Shown: positions 33,472 through 43,464 of the stretch, piece after piece
Position numbering within the stretch: position 1 is the stretch's first letter
Layout of the letters: every line of letters starts with the position of its first letter
Origin: Promethearchaeota archaeon
GTDB lineage: Archaea > Asgardarchaeota > Lokiarchaeia > Sigyniarchaeales > SOKP01
Direction of reading: 5' to 3'
Length of the DNA: 64,000 nt
Assembly: GCA_016840085.1 (NCBI GenBank)
Contig: JAEOTA010000078.1
Coordinates: 1-64,000, forward strand
Notes under the pieces: model-generated
Seen by the model: the letters and a program-made list of their open reading frames with translations, nothing else
The model's database searches: none
Told to the model about the DNA's origin: nothing
Made by a program: the position numbers and the translations under genes

Positions 33472-35199
33472 TTAATAGTTTTTCATATCTTTAGCCTTAA
33501 TCAAAAACTTATCCAAATTCTGTTTAATTTCCCTTTTATTAAACTTACCTACACTAGTTCTAGGGATCTCATCAACAATGGCTACCAGTTTAGGAAGCAT
33601 CCATTTAGTTATCTTACCTTTATCAACACCTTCAGTTTTGAGAAATTCAATCAGATCATCTTCATTCTTGTCAGAATTAGGTATAAGTTTTACTATAGCA
33701 AGAGTTTTTTCTCCCCATACTTCATCTGGAACGCCTACAACTGTTGCTTCAAGCACAAAATTTGCCATAGCAGCCAAATTCTCAAGTAATACTGTAGGAA
33801 TACTTTCTGCTCCGCTTCTGATGATATCAGACATCCTATCCGCTATAATTATGAAGTCTTCTTCATCAACTTTAGCAACATCCCCTGTATGAAACCAACC
33901 ATCGTACCATACATCAGCGGTCTTTTCAGGATTCTTATAATATTTTTCCATTACCCAAGGACCACGAATAACTATCTCTCCAAGTGTTTTATTATCATGG
34001 GGAATTGGTTTTCCATTCTCATTAACAATTTCAACTTCAAGTCCTGGAATAGGTAATCCTGTCTTTACTCTGACTTCATCTAGTTTCTCTTTCGACCAGT
34101 TCCTCATGTATTTCTTTACAAATGCCGAAATAGTAGTCGGTGCCGTCTCTGTCATCCCATATCCAGAACTTGCAGTAAATCCAGGAATTTTTTTCTCGAT
34201 CTTTGTTTTTAATCCTAATGGTAGAGCTCCGCCACCCACGCTTACCTGTATAAGACTGCTTAAATCATACTTATCAAGATCTTTATACTCAAGAAGCAAG
34301 GCTAGAATCGTTGGAACCACAGCAGTAGATGTCACTTTCTCAGTTTGAACTAATTCACAAAAACCATCAACAGTGAAGGTACCTGGAAGTACAATCTTTA
34401 CACCTAAAAAGGTGTAGATAAAAGGAGCACCCCAACCATGGATATGAAATAGAGGTGTGATTATCATAGGAACACCATTCTCACCAAGATAAACACGTGT
34501 AGGATCGTTGATAAAAGCACTATAGGCTATCATGTGTAAAGTAAATAAGTATAGAGCTTTATGAGTGAACATAGCACCTTTCGGAAGTCCAGTGGTTCCA
34601 GTAGTATAACAGAGAGTAGCATAGTTATCCTCACTTAAATAGGGCCATTCAAATTTATCAGATTCTTGTGAAAGCAACGCTTCATACTCATAAAGTTTCT
34701 CTATCTTTGTATCAGGCAGTCCTGGCTTATCGGACATATAGACAAATTTCTTAACTGTATCTTTTATTTTGTCATAAACTGATTCTAATAATGGTAGAAG
34801 TAAATCATCAAAAAATATCACTTTATCCTCCGCATGATTAATTGTATAAATTATGTGATCTTGAGAAAGTCTTATATTAATTGGATGGAGCATTGCTCCA
34901 CTGCAGGGAGCAGCATAATAAAGTTCTAGGTGTCTATGTGTATTAAGTGCCATGGTGGCAACCCTGTCACCAGGTTCACCAGGCTTCCCAGGTATTACAT
35001 CTAAAGTCTTTAATACATTTGCCAGACGACATGCACGCTTATACCACTCAAGCCACGTAAAGCGATAGAATTCACCAGTGATATGGTTTCTATAGACTAC
35101 ACCTATTTCATTTGGATAGGTTTTCACTGGTCTTTTCATAAAAGTCGTGAGGAGTAGTGGATAGTGAGTGCTAAATTCAGGATAGGTTTTGTTGACCAT
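33472..35199 (-). CDS. Acyl-CoA synthetase (AMP-forming)
   Basis: 575 residues. Activates a fatty or other carboxylic acid as acyl-AMP, then acyl-CoA. P-loop Y-T-T-G-T-T-G-L-P-K-G (about 193-203), G-Y-G-M-T-E-T (motif A5), W-F-H-T-G-D (A7), D-R-M-S-D-I-I (A8) and the C-terminal catalytic Lys in S-V-G-K-F-N-K-R. Medium/long-chain type by similarity to fatty-acyl ligases. GGAGATG precedes the ATG. Convergent with the hydroxyacyl-CoA dehydrogenase; both point to fatty acid use. Confidence 0.92.
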   Translation of the reverse strand: MVNKTYPEFSTHYPLLLTTFMKRPVKTYPNEIGVVYRNHITGEFYRFTWLEWYKRACRLANVLKTLDVIPGKPGEPGDRVATMALNTHRHLELYYAAPCSGAMLHPINIRLSQDHIIYTINHAEDKVIFFDDLLLPLLESVYDKIKDTVKKFVYMSDKPGLPDTKIEKLYEYEALLSQESDKFEWPYLSEDNYATLCYTTGTTGLPKGAMFTHKALYLFTLHMIAYSAFINDPTRVYLGENGVPMIITPLFHIHGWGAPFIYTFLGVKIVLPGTFTVDGFCELVQTEKVTSTAVVPTILALLLEYKDLDKYDLSSLIQVSVGGGALPLGLKTKIEKKIPGFTASSGYGMTETAPTTISAFVKKYMRNWSKEKLDEVRVKTGLPIPGLEVEIVNENGKPIPHDNKTLGEIVIRGPWVMEKYYKNPEKTADVWYDGWFHTGDVAKVDEEDFIIIADRMSDIIRSGAESIPTVLLENLAAMANFVLEATVVGVPDEVWGEKTLAIVKLIPNSDKNEDDLIEFLKTEGVDKGKITKWMLPKLVAIVDEIPRTSVGKFNKREIKQNLDKFLIKAKDMKNY

Positions 35200-35507
35200 G
35201 TTTCATCTCCAAATAATAGATTTATTTTTTATAGTTTTTATTTTTAATTTAATTGTTTAAGTATTTAAAATTTTAAAATAAGAGTTTTTCATGCTTAATT
35301 CTTTCAGTTGAGAATCTGAGAGTATGTAAATTTAAAAAAAAATAAAAAATTAAGTAATTGTTTACTAAAATGTGCGAAAGTTTATTTTTACACTTATTAA
35401 ATTGTTAATGTTAGATGGTATTAATTTTAATTTGACTAACAATTATAAATTCTAAGTATCATAATAAACCTTTTTAAAACTATTTTAATCTAATAAGGAG
35501 ATCTCAA
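35200..35507. other. Divergent intergenic region, promoters only
   Basis: 308 very A/T-rich bases between the acyl-CoA ligase (minus) and the CoA-transferase gene (plus). I see no gene. ATTATAAATT near 35443 could be the TATA box of the CoA-transferase gene, and ATTGTTA/TAACAAT copies form a loose inverted repeat around 35400-35450. Nothing decisive. Confidence 0.3.
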
Positions 35508-36368
35508 ATGAACAATAGCAAATTGATGACTATAGATGAGGCGATTTCAACATATGTCCAAGATGGTGATTTAGTAGGAATAGGAGGACTTTCTTTCTGG
35601 AGAAAACCAATAAGTGCTTGTAGAGAAATAATCAGACAAGGTAAGAAAAATTTATCATTGTGTACGTTTGTTGGGGGAATTGAGGTTGATTTACTTATAG
35701 CAGGGGGATGTATCTCAGAAGTAAGAAGCTGTTTTGTAGGAATGGAAATTTTTGGTATGGCACCACATTATAGAAAAGCTGTAGAAGCAGGTGCTATTCA
35801 TGTATCAGAAGAAAGTGAGGCTACTATTGCTTTAGGATTGAGAGCATCTTACTTGAAAGTACCGTTCATGCCTTTAAAAGGTATTATCGGGACTGATATG
35901 GCCAAAGTGAGGAATGATATTAAACAAATTGAGGATCCACTTGGTTCAGAAACTCAGGTTATGGCGGTCCCTAAGATCGATTTAGATGTAGCAATAATTC
36001 ATGTGCCTTATGCTGATGAATTTGGGAATGGAAATATTGCTGGAGCTGTTTGGATGGATGCAGATATGGGAAAAACAGCAAAAAAAACAATTATAACGTG
36101 TGAAAAGTTAGTTGAAACAGAAGATATTCGATATTTACAAGGCAAAGCCCAATTACCTATGCAAACGACTAGTGCTGTTGTGAAGATTCCTTTTGGGGCT
36201 CATCCTACCTCATGCTATCGCAAATATACATTTGATGCTCTACACATTCAAGAATATCTAAAAATGGATTTCAGTGAATATAAAAAGAAATTTATTGATG
36301 TTAATTCTCATGCTAAATACTTGGATAATGCTGGAGGAGCTCAAATGATATTAAATATCTTGTTGTAA
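35508..36368 (+). CDS. CoA-transferase family I, subunit A (glutaconate CoA-transferase alpha-like)
   Basis: 286 residues. Moves CoA between carboxylic acids together with a beta subunit. Recognisable by D-G-D-L-V-G-I-G-G (about 17-25), L-L-I-A-G-G-C-I (about 62-69), Y-L-K-V-P-F-M-P (about 122), and A-I-I-H-V-P-Y-A-D-E-F-G-N (about 165-177), then L-P-M-Q-T-T. SD AAGGAGAT precedes the ATG. Its likely partner, subunit B, lies 13 kb away at 49780; in most genomes the two genes are adjacent. Confidence 0.88.
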   Translation: MNNSKLMTIDEAISTYVQDGDLVGIGGLSFWRKPISACREIIRQGKKNLSLCTFVGGIEVDLLIAGGCISEVRSCFVGMEIFGMAPHYRKAVEAGAIHVSEESEATIALGLRASYLKVPFMPLKGIIGTDMAKVRNDIKQIEDPLGSETQVMAVPKIDLDVAIIHVPYADEFGNGNIAGAVWMDADMGKTAKKTIITCEKLVETEDIRYLQGKAQLPMQTTSAVVKIPFGAHPTSCYRKYTFDALHIQEYLKMDFSEYKKKFIDVNSHAKYLDNAGGAQMILNILL

Positions 36369-36564
36369 TAATAGTTTAAACCTAAGCAATTATATGTAGC
36401 TCTCACGTTAAATAATGCTTCACACCGCTACTTTTCAAATTTAAGTTATGGTTCGAAAAATTAAAATGTGTACATTGATGAACTAATCGTAAAACAGATA
36501 AATTATTATTGATCACTTTAGATATTAAATAAAAATTATATAAAAATTAGAAGTAATTTTCAAA

Positions 36565-37056
36565 ATGATTTATTTAGAAGCCAAATTACCAGACATTCCA
36601 GGAAGTTTAATAGAAATGATTAAACCAATCTCCCAAAATGGGGGAAATATTTATGGAATATTACACCATCACGATAAAAAAAAGAATAATATGATTCCTG
36701 TAACTATTTGGTTTGAATTAAATGAGGAGCTTATTGATTTATCTATAAAAAATATTCAAAAGGATTTAATTGAAAAAAATATAGAAATCATTAAAATTTC
36801 TATAGGTTCTAAAAGTCAGATGATGACCGTAATAATATCTGGCCATGTTTTCGATACAGATATAACAGATACAATTAAACGTTTAGATTCAAAAAATATA
36901 AAAGTTCTTGAATTACAAGCGAAATTTACTGGATTTGAAGAAATAAGTAATGTAAAAATGAAGGTAGAATTTCCTGAATCAATGACAAAATTCGAATTAA
37001 TTCATGAAATTGAAAAAATATGTAAAGAGAAAAATCTTTTCTTGATACGATCATAA
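36565..37056 (+). CDS. ACT-domain regulatory protein of threonine synthesis
   Basis: 163 residues. The first ~75 residues are an ACT domain (D-I-P-G-S-L near 10, N-G-G-N-I near 27), and the rest may be a second, degenerate one. ACT domains bind amino acids. It lies 22 bases before homoserine dehydrogenase, which lacks the C-terminal ACT domain found in many bacterial enzymes, so this protein is probably its separate threonine-sensing part. Leaderless or weak SD. Confidence 0.75.
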   Translation: MIYLEAKLPDIPGSLIEMIKPISQNGGNIYGILHHHDKKKNNMIPVTIWFELNEELIDLSIKNIQKDLIEKNIEIIKISIGSKSQMMTVIISGHVFDTDITDTIKRLDSKNIKVLELQAKFTGFEEISNVKMKVEFPESMTKFELIHEIEKICKEKNLFLIRS

Positions 37057-37078
37057 TAAGTTAAACCCGGGTGATGAT

Positions 37079-38098
37079 ATGGAACTAAAAATATGTTTAA
37101 TCGGCAAAGGCAATGTAGGAACCTGTTTTCTACAATTATTAAAAGAAAAAAGACATATGATTAAAGAAATTTATAATTGTGAATGTATATTAGTAGCAAT
37201 TTTCGAGCATGATGGTGCTATAATTAATAAAGATGGAATAGATTTAAACGAGCTTTTAGCCAAAAGCGCTAATTTTAGAAAAAATCTATTTTGGAAAAAA
37301 GATGTGAAAGCTAAAGGTCTAATTTCTGAATTAGGTATAAATCTCTGTATTGAAACAACTCCTACTAATCCAAATACTGGAGAACCTGCATTAACACATA
37401 TAATTGAAGCTTTAAGTAATAATATCGATGTAATCTCGTCAAATAAAGCCCCCTTTTTTTTATATTATAAAAGAATTAAAGATTTAGCTGAGAAAATGAA
37501 CTGCTTTATAAGATATGAAGCAACAGTAGCTAGTTGTGTTCCTGCTTTATCAATAAAAAGAAATCTTATAGGGAATAAGATTATTCGAATTAAAGCAATA
37601 CTGAATGGTACGAATAATTATATTTTAAGTCGAATGGCAACCGAAGGAATTTCTTTTGCAGTAGCGTTAAAAGAGGCACAAGAGTTAGGGTATGCAGAAG
37701 CAGATCCAAGTTTAGATGTTGGAGGTTTTGACACCGCAGGTAAATTAGTAATTCTAGCAAACGAATTGCTTGGTTGGTCAAAATCCATTGAAGATGTAAA
37801 AATTGAAGGGATCACTAAAATCACGCCGCAGGCTTTAGAGTTAGCTAAAATAGATGGTTATATTATAAAACATTTAGCTATTGCTGAAGAAAATAACTTA
37901 ATCGTAGAACCAAGGTTGGTAAAAAGAGATTCACCTCTAAATATTAGTGGGGCATTAAATCTTATTAAACTTCAAACAAAACACGCAGGATCTATAATAT
38001 TTATGGGAAAAGGAGCAGGAGGTTTGGAAGCAGCCTCTGCCATACTTAACGATCTCATCAATATCGTTATAGAAAGAAATAAGATAAGGCATAATTGA
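37079..38098 (+). CDS. hom: Homoserine dehydrogenase
   Basis: Reduces aspartate semialdehyde to homoserine. 339 residues, short form with no ACT tail. NAD(P) motif I-G-K-G-N-V-G (about 7-13), S-S-N-K-A-P-F (about 120-126), L-N-G-T-N-N-Y-I-L (about 176-184), and A-E-A-D-P-S-L-D-V with the catalytic Asp/Lys region (about 203-220). GGTGAT lies six bases (from GGT) before the ATG. Middle gene of the operon ACT - homoserine dehydrogenase - threonine synthase. Confidence 0.93.
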   Translation: MELKICLIGKGNVGTCFLQLLKEKRHMIKEIYNCECILVAIFEHDGAIINKDGIDLNELLAKSANFRKNLFWKKDVKAKGLISELGINLCIETTPTNPNTGEPALTHIIEALSNNIDVISSNKAPFFLYYKRIKDLAEKMNCFIRYEATVASCVPALSIKRNLIGNKIIRIKAILNGTNNYILSRMATEGISFAVALKEAQELGYAEADPSLDVGGFDTAGKLVILANELLGWSKSIEDVKIEGITKITPQALELAKIDGYIIKHLAIAEENNLIVEPRLVKRDSPLNISGALNLIKLQTKHAGSIIFMGKGAGGLEAASAILNDLINIVIERNKIRHN

Positions 38099-38125
38099 AA
38101 TAAATACACAAAAGAGACGTTTAAA

Positions 38126-39484
38126 ATGAAATTTCACTCTACAAATTATAATTCTAAAGAAGTAGATTTTGAGACTGCTATTTTACGAGGTCAAGCCTTA
38201 GATAATGGATTATACATGTTAAACAAAATTCCAAAATTGACTGAAGAGACTCTTGATTCTTTTAAAAGTATGGATTTCATCGAAATTGCGTTAATTATAA
38301 TTTCAAAATTCATTGGAGATATTATATCGGAAGAGAAACTTAAAAAAATCGTTAATAATGCCTTAAATTTTGAAATTCCAGTTGAAAAGATTGTAAATGA
38401 TGATTATATATGCTATTTAGATCGTGGTCCTACATGTAGTTTCAAAGATTTTGGAGCAAGGACGTTAGCTAGAATAATGGACTATTTTCTCGAAATTGAA
38501 AATAAGGAGTTAATAATATTAACGGCAACTTCAGGAGATACTGGTGGTGCTGTTGCTCAAGCTTTTTATGAAATGCCCAGAATTAAAGTTGCGGTCTTAT
38601 ACCCTAAAGATGAAATTAGTGATTTACAAAGAAAACAGATGACATCTCTAGATAAAAATGTTATAGCATTTGGAATAAATGGGAAATTTGATGATTGTCA
38701 AAGTTTAGTAAAAACTGCTTTTGCTGATGAAGAGTTAAAAAATCTTCGTTTATCTTCTGCGAATTCTATAAATTTTGGGCGATTATTACCTCAAACGCTA
38801 TATTATTTTTGGAGTTATTCCCGTATTGTTGAGAAAAAAGGAGAAGAAGTCCTATTCTCTGTTCCTTCAGGAAATTTTGGAAATCTTACTGGAGGTCTGA
38901 TTGCTAAGAAAATGGGACTTCCTGTCAAGAGATTTATTTCCGCAGTTAATGAGAATGATGAATTTCCAACCTTTTTGAGAACTGGTATTTATAAAAAAGT
39001 GGAGCCCTCAAAAAAGTGCATATCTAACGCTATGAATGTGGGTCATCCTTCAAATTTAGCTAGGATATTTGATCTTTACGGAGGTCAAATAGATGAGAGC
39101 GGAGATGTTTATAAAATTCCAAATATGGAAGAACTTCGTAAAGATATCGTTTCATTTTCCATAAATGATGAAGCCACTAAGGATACAATTGTTAAATTTT
39201 ATGAAAAACATAAAAAAATTATTGAACCCCACGGTGCTGTAGGATGGGCTGCTCTTAAGATTTATCGTAAAAATTTTCCGGAGAATAATAATCTTAAATC
39301 AATAACATTTGAAACTGCGCATCCATCAAAATTTCCAGATGAGATTATTTCATTAATTAAAATTTCTCCAGAGATGCCAAACATATTGAAAATGATATGG
39401 GATAACAAAGAATTTCCTAATCCGAAAGAAATTGGCAATTACCAAGACTTTAAGAATTTTTTATTAGAAGAATTTAGTAATTAA
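38126..39484 (+). CDS. thrC: Threonine synthase
   Basis: PLP enzyme turning O-phosphohomoserine into threonine. 452 residues, class I (E. coli/yeast-like) form. The N-terminal L-R-G-Q-A-L-D-N-G-L-Y motif is complete; the PLP Lys is in G-P-T-C-S-F-K-D-F-G (about 104-113); the phosphate loop is S-G-D-T-G-G-A-V (about 137-144) and S-V-P-S-G-N-F-G-N follows (about 247). It needs phosphohomoserine, but no homoserine kinase is encoded nearby; the convergent ThrH-like gene is the local candidate source. Confidence 0.94.
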   Translation: MKFHSTNYNSKEVDFETAILRGQALDNGLYMLNKIPKLTEETLDSFKSMDFIEIALIIISKFIGDIISEEKLKKIVNNALNFEIPVEKIVNDDYICYLDRGPTCSFKDFGARTLARIMDYFLEIENKELIILTATSGDTGGAVAQAFYEMPRIKVAVLYPKDEISDLQRKQMTSLDKNVIAFGINGKFDDCQSLVKTAFADEELKNLRLSSANSINFGRLLPQTLYYFWSYSRIVEKKGEEVLFSVPSGNFGNLTGGLIAKKMGLPVKRFISAVNENDEFPTFLRTGIYKKVEPSKKCISNAMNVGHPSNLARIFDLYGGQIDESGDVYKIPNMEELRKDIVSFSINDEATKDTIVKFYEKHKKIIEPHGAVGWAALKIYRKNFPENNNLKSITFETAHPSKFPDEIISLIKISPEMPNILKMIWDNKEFPNPKEIGNYQDFKNFLLEEFSN

Positions 39485-39499
39485 AACACGCATTATAAT

Positions 39500-40111
39500 C
39501 TAATCATATAAACCTAAATAGTTGGAAATCAAATCTCTTAGTTCAGAATACTCATTAACTACAGGAAATTGGGGAAATTCATCAATAACATTTTTGGGAG
39601 GTCTAAAAAGGATGCCATATTTTGCCTCTAATAACATTGGTACATCGTTGTATGAATCCCCTGCTGCGATAATTTCGTAATTTAATCCTTTTAGGGCTAA
39701 AATTGTTTGCTTTTTCATCTCTCTAATACGAATTTGATAATCAATAATTATTCCTTCATCATCAATTTCGAGATTATGACAAAAACAAATAGGAAAGCCT
39801 AATTTTTTCATAAAGGGCATTACAAATTCGATATAACTATCAGTAACAATAACTGTTTGAGCAATACTTCGAATATAATCTAGAAATTCTTTTGCTCCTG
39901 GTAGTAGTTCCATATTCAAAATAATTTCTTGAATATTTTTTAGTGAAATTTTATTTTTTTGCAATATTTCTATTCGATTTTTCATAAGAGCATCATAATC
40001 AGATATATCTCTAGTAGTTAATTTAAGTTCCCCAATTCCAGTCGATTCACTTACTGCAATCCATACTTCAGGCGTTAAAACTCCTTCTAAATCAAAACAA
40101 ACGATGTACAT
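39500..40111 (-). CDS. thrH: ThrH-like phosphoserine phosphatase / homoserine phosphotransferase
   Basis: HAD-family enzyme of 203 residues, closely following the bacterial ThrH pattern: F-D-L-E-G-V-L-T-P-E (nucleophile Asp7, then Glu9 as in ThrH), T-T-R-D-I-S-D-Y-D, L-P-G-A-K-E-F, C-H-N-L-E-I-D-D and A-A-G-D-S-Y-N-D, ending E-F-P-Q-F-P. Known ThrH proteins remove phosphate from phosphoserine and can transfer it to homoserine. The start M-Y-I-V-C-F-D at 40111 fits the family; a frame from 40159 would add 16 unrelated residues. Convergent with thrC, 15 bases apart. Confidence 0.88.
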   Translation of the reverse strand: MYIVCFDLEGVLTPEVWIAVSESTGIGELKLTTRDISDYDALMKNRIEILQKNKISLKNIQEIILNMELLPGAKEFLDYIRSIAQTVIVTDSYIEFVMPFMKKLGFPICFCHNLEIDDEGIIIDYQIRIREMKKQTILALKGLNYEIIAAGDSYNDVPMLLEAKYGILFRPPKNVIDEFPQFPVVNEYSELRDLISNYLGLYD

Positions 40112-40206
40112 AATAATTTTTTTGCAGAGATTTTTATTTAGATATTTAATAAATCCCAATTAATGAGGATCATTAAAAGATTGAATTTTTATAAGATCTT
40201 ATAACT

Positions 40207-40214
40207 TTTATATC
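40207..40214 (+). promoter_or_regulatory. TATA box of the nitroreductase gene
   Basis: TTTATATC three bases before an ATG at 40217. Transcription would start near 40237, downstream of that ATG, which supports the internal start at 40310. Confidence 0.4.
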
Positions 40215-40309
40215 TAATGAAGAAAATTTTCTCTGAATATTTTGGGGAAACAGCAAGGGAAAAATTATTTAAAATATTTTATTATAATAAGAGTAAATGG
40301 TGTGTTTTA

Positions 40310-41092
40310 ATGAGCAATTCTAATCAGTATAATGAAACCATAGAATTAATCAATAATAGAAAAACAATTCGAGCTTATAATCCAAAATCACTTACACAAG
40401 AAGAAATTAATACAATTATACACGGAGCAATGAGAGCTCCTACTGCTGGTAACATGATGTTTTATTCAATTATTCAAGTAAATGATCAAACTAAGAAAGA
40501 CAAATTAGCAATATTATGTGATAATCAGCCCCATATATCTAAAGCACCCTTAGTGTTGATTTTTCTAGCGGATATGCAACGATGGTGGGATTATTTTAAA
40601 ATTTGTAAAACTCAAGAAATTTGTAATGAGGTTGATGAAAAATTTGAGACCCCTCAGGAATCTGATTTGTTACTTGCTTGTTGTGACGCATTAATTGCTG
40701 CACAAAATGCTGTTATAACAGCTGAGGCTTTAGGTATCGGATCGTGTTATATTGCTGATATTATGGAGAATATTGAAATCCTTCGTAAAATGTTGAATCT
40801 CACTCGATGGGTATTTCCTATAGCAATGCTCTGTTTTGGATATCCAATAGGAAACAAAGAAAACATACCGTTGACTCCACGATTTTCTCAAAAATTTATC
40901 CATTTTGTCAATAAATACCACCAATTATCTAAGGAGGACTTTACCGAAATGTTTCAAAATGTAAAGAGAAGTTTCAATGTAAAACAAGCTAAGAATCTAG
41001 GACAAAATTTCTATTTTGGGAAGTTAGCAGCAGATTTTTCTAAAGAAATGCGTCGATCAGTTAAAGTAGCAATTAAAGATTGGATTTCATAA
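40310..41092 (+). CDS. Nitroreductase-family flavoprotein
   Basis: FMN-dependent NAD(P)H oxidoreductase, 260 residues. N-terminal N-N-R-K-T-I-R-A-Y (about 14-22), R-A-P-T-A-G-N-M (about 44-51), and A-E-A-L-G-I-G-S-C-Y-I (about 141-151) form the FMN site. ATG 40310 is chosen because GGT (40299-40301) lies exactly eight bases upstream; an ATG at 40217 would add 31 residues, but a TATA box touches it. Natural substrate unknown; W-W-D-Y-F in the variable loop could contact it. Confidence 0.85.
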   Translation: MSNSNQYNETIELINNRKTIRAYNPKSLTQEEINTIIHGAMRAPTAGNMMFYSIIQVNDQTKKDKLAILCDNQPHISKAPLVLIFLADMQRWWDYFKICKTQEICNEVDEKFETPQESDLLLACCDALIAAQNAVITAEALGIGSCYIADIMENIEILRKMLNLTRWVFPIAMLCFGYPIGNKENIPLTPRFSQKFIHFVNKYHQLSKEDFTEMFQNVKRSFNVKQAKNLGQNFYFGKLAADFSKEMRRSVKVAIKDWIS

Positions 41093-41137
41093 AATAATAA
41101 AGCTTTATATTTAATTTGATCCTTATTAATTATTTTT

Positions 41138-43405
41138 TCATTGTTTTGACATCTCAGCACGATATTGAGTTTCTGCATCCTCACGTATACGTGATGGCTT
41201 CCTATAACGGGGTAACTTAATATTTACCTTTCTTATTGTACCTGTAAAATGAAATGGTGCTTTATAATCTTCTGTTATTGGGGATAAGCTATTCCTCCCA
41301 ATATCTAAGCCTGTGGATGATATCATGCGTAGTATATAAGGAACTTGAATTGAACCACATTCCTTATCATCAATAATAAGAGTAATAGTTCCTTTTCTTC
41401 CTTCCCGTATAAATTTGACTCCAATTGAGCATTCTCCGGTAGGAATACTAACCTCTGAACGTATGACGTGGTGATCTGTGAAAATATTATAATCAAATAC
41501 AGAGAAATTGTCTTTAATATACCAACAATAGCCACAATTCTGAGTTCCCATTGCAACAATTACTCCCTCATCTTTTTCATTAGAGCGTTCGATTTCCGCT
41601 GTCATTGTCCAACTTCGATTTCCTACTGCAGGAGATACTTCGGAAGGTAGATGGGCGATTGGAGGAAAATATGTATACTCTCGCCCCGCATGAGGTGATC
41701 CAGGATCAAAACGAACCCTAAATAATTCAGCTCTTCTATCATCTAATGGTAATACACCATATTTACCAGCTTCAACCCACCATAAGTCGATTAATTTTCG
41801 TAATTTATCAGGATACTTCTCAGCTAAGTTATTCCACTCAGAAAAATCCTCTCTTAAATTAAATAACTCCCACTCTTCATCATCATATGGTTGACCTTGT
41901 CTATGAACGGTTACAGCTTTCCAACCATCAGCCCAGATGCCACGGTGACCGAACATTTCAAAATGTTGAACTTGCTTACGAGATTTCTCCGTTGGTGAAT
42001 CAAAAGTATAAGCCATTGACAAACCGGACATGGGGATCTGACTATATCCTCTAAATATTGAGGGGGGCTCAATTTTGAGGATATCTAAGATTGTAGGTGT
42101 GATATCTGTGATATAATGGAATTGAGTGCGAAAACCACCTCTATCTTTAATATGATGTGGCCAATGGATAATCAATGGATCACGAACACCACCCCCAAAA
42201 ATATGAGACTTATACCATTTAAGAGGAGAGTTTCCTGCTTGTGCCCATCCCCAAGGAATGTTACTATGACTATGAGGTCCTCCAATGTCATCCAATCTAT
42301 CTTGGATAGCATCTACGTCCTCTGATACTGCATTAAAGAATTTGAATTCATCCATAACACCGGTGTGACCCCCTTCCATACTTGCACCATTGTCAGATAA
42401 CAATATAATCAATGTATTATCAAATTCACCCAATTCCTCAAGAAATGAGATTAATCGTCCAATATGATGATCAGTATGATCAAGAAATCCTGCAAAAGCT
42501 TCTTGTAGTCTTAAAGCGAATTTTTTCATATTACTGGACAATTCTTCCCACGGTTGCACACCTGGGTTTCGAGGAGCTAATTTTGTATTAGGTGGTATAA
42601 TCCCCATTTCGAGTTGCTTTTTGTACCATTCTTCTCGAATAGCATCCCAACCTGCATCAAATCGACCACGATATTTCTCAATGAAAGCTTTTGGAGCTTG
42701 GTGAGGTGCATGTGTAGCACCAGTTGCTAAATAAAGAAAAAAGGGTTGATCAGGTCTTATTGATTTATGATCACGGATAAATTGGATGGACTTATTAATT
42801 AAATCCTCCGTAATGTGATATCCCTTTTCAGGGCTGTAGGGAGGATCAATAGGATGATTATCATAAGTTAACTCAGGATAAAATTGATCAGTCTCCCCTT
42901 GCATAAAACCATAGAATCGATTAAAACCACGTTGGAGAGGCCAATGGTCAAATGGTCCTGCAACCGATGCTTGTTCCATAGGACATAGATGCCATTTACC
43001 TACTGCAAAGGTGGCATAACCATCATCGCGTAGGATTTCTGCAAGAGTTGCTGCGTGTGGAGTGATATATCCACGCATATTAGGAAAACCAGGATTAAAA
43101 TTAGAGACAGCTCGCATACCCACGGAATGGTGATTTCGACCTGTTAGTAGACACGCTCGTGTGGGGGAACATAAAGCCGTAGTGTGAAAATTAGTATACC
43201 TTAGACCACTTTCAGCTAGACGATCAAAATTAGGTGTTTCAATATTAGAGCCATAACAGCCAAAATGAGCGAAACCTGTGTCATCAAGAAGAAGAATAAT
43301 TATATTGGGGCTATCATCTCCTATACGTTTAGGGATAGGCCACCATGGAGTTGATTCATTATAAGTGCGACCTATAACTCCTTTAAATCTTTCATATTCA
43401 TTCAA
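41138..43405 (-). CDS. Type I sulfatase (arylsulfatase-like)
   Basis: 755-residue alkaline-phosphatase-fold sulfatase. Metal residues L-L-D-D-T (Asp41, Asp42) and the full formylglycine motif C-S-P-T-R (Cys79-Arg83) followed by A-C-L-L-T-G-R are present, so it needs a formylglycine-generating enzyme; none is encoded here. Later motifs: V-G-K-W-H-L, G-A-T-H-A-P-H and S-D-N-G-A-S. The C-terminal ~150 residues form an added beta-sandwich. No signal peptide, so a cytosolic enzyme acting on an imported sulfate ester. The start is TTG 43405 with GGT exactly eight bases upstream. Confidence 0.9.
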   Translation of the reverse strand: MNEYERFKGVIGRTYNESTPWWPIPKRIGDDSPNIIILLLDDTGFAHFGCYGSNIETPNFDRLAESGLRYTNFHTTALCSPTRACLLTGRNHHSVGMRAVSNFNPGFPNMRGYITPHAATLAEILRDDGYATFAVGKWHLCPMEQASVAGPFDHWPLQRGFNRFYGFMQGETDQFYPELTYDNHPIDPPYSPEKGYHITEDLINKSIQFIRDHKSIRPDQPFFLYLATGATHAPHQAPKAFIEKYRGRFDAGWDAIREEWYKKQLEMGIIPPNTKLAPRNPGVQPWEELSSNMKKFALRLQEAFAGFLDHTDHHIGRLISFLEELGEFDNTLIILLSDNGASMEGGHTGVMDEFKFFNAVSEDVDAIQDRLDDIGGPHSHSNIPWGWAQAGNSPLKWYKSHIFGGGVRDPLIIHWPHHIKDRGGFRTQFHYITDITPTILDILKIEPPSIFRGYSQIPMSGLSMAYTFDSPTEKSRKQVQHFEMFGHRGIWADGWKAVTVHRQGQPYDDEEWELFNLREDFSEWNNLAEKYPDKLRKLIDLWWVEAGKYGVLPLDDRRAELFRVRFDPGSPHAGREYTYFPPIAHLPSEVSPAVGNRSWTMTAEIERSNEKDEGVIVAMGTQNCGYCWYIKDNFSVFDYNIFTDHHVIRSEVSIPTGECSIGVKFIREGRKGTITLIIDDKECGSIQVPYILRMISSTGLDIGRNSLSPITEDYKAPFHFTGTIRKVNIKLPRYRKPSRIREDAETQYRAEMSKQ

Positions 43406-43464
43406 ATTTCATTACCCTTTCAAATAAACTTTTACAAATACTATATACACATATTTAATTTTAT

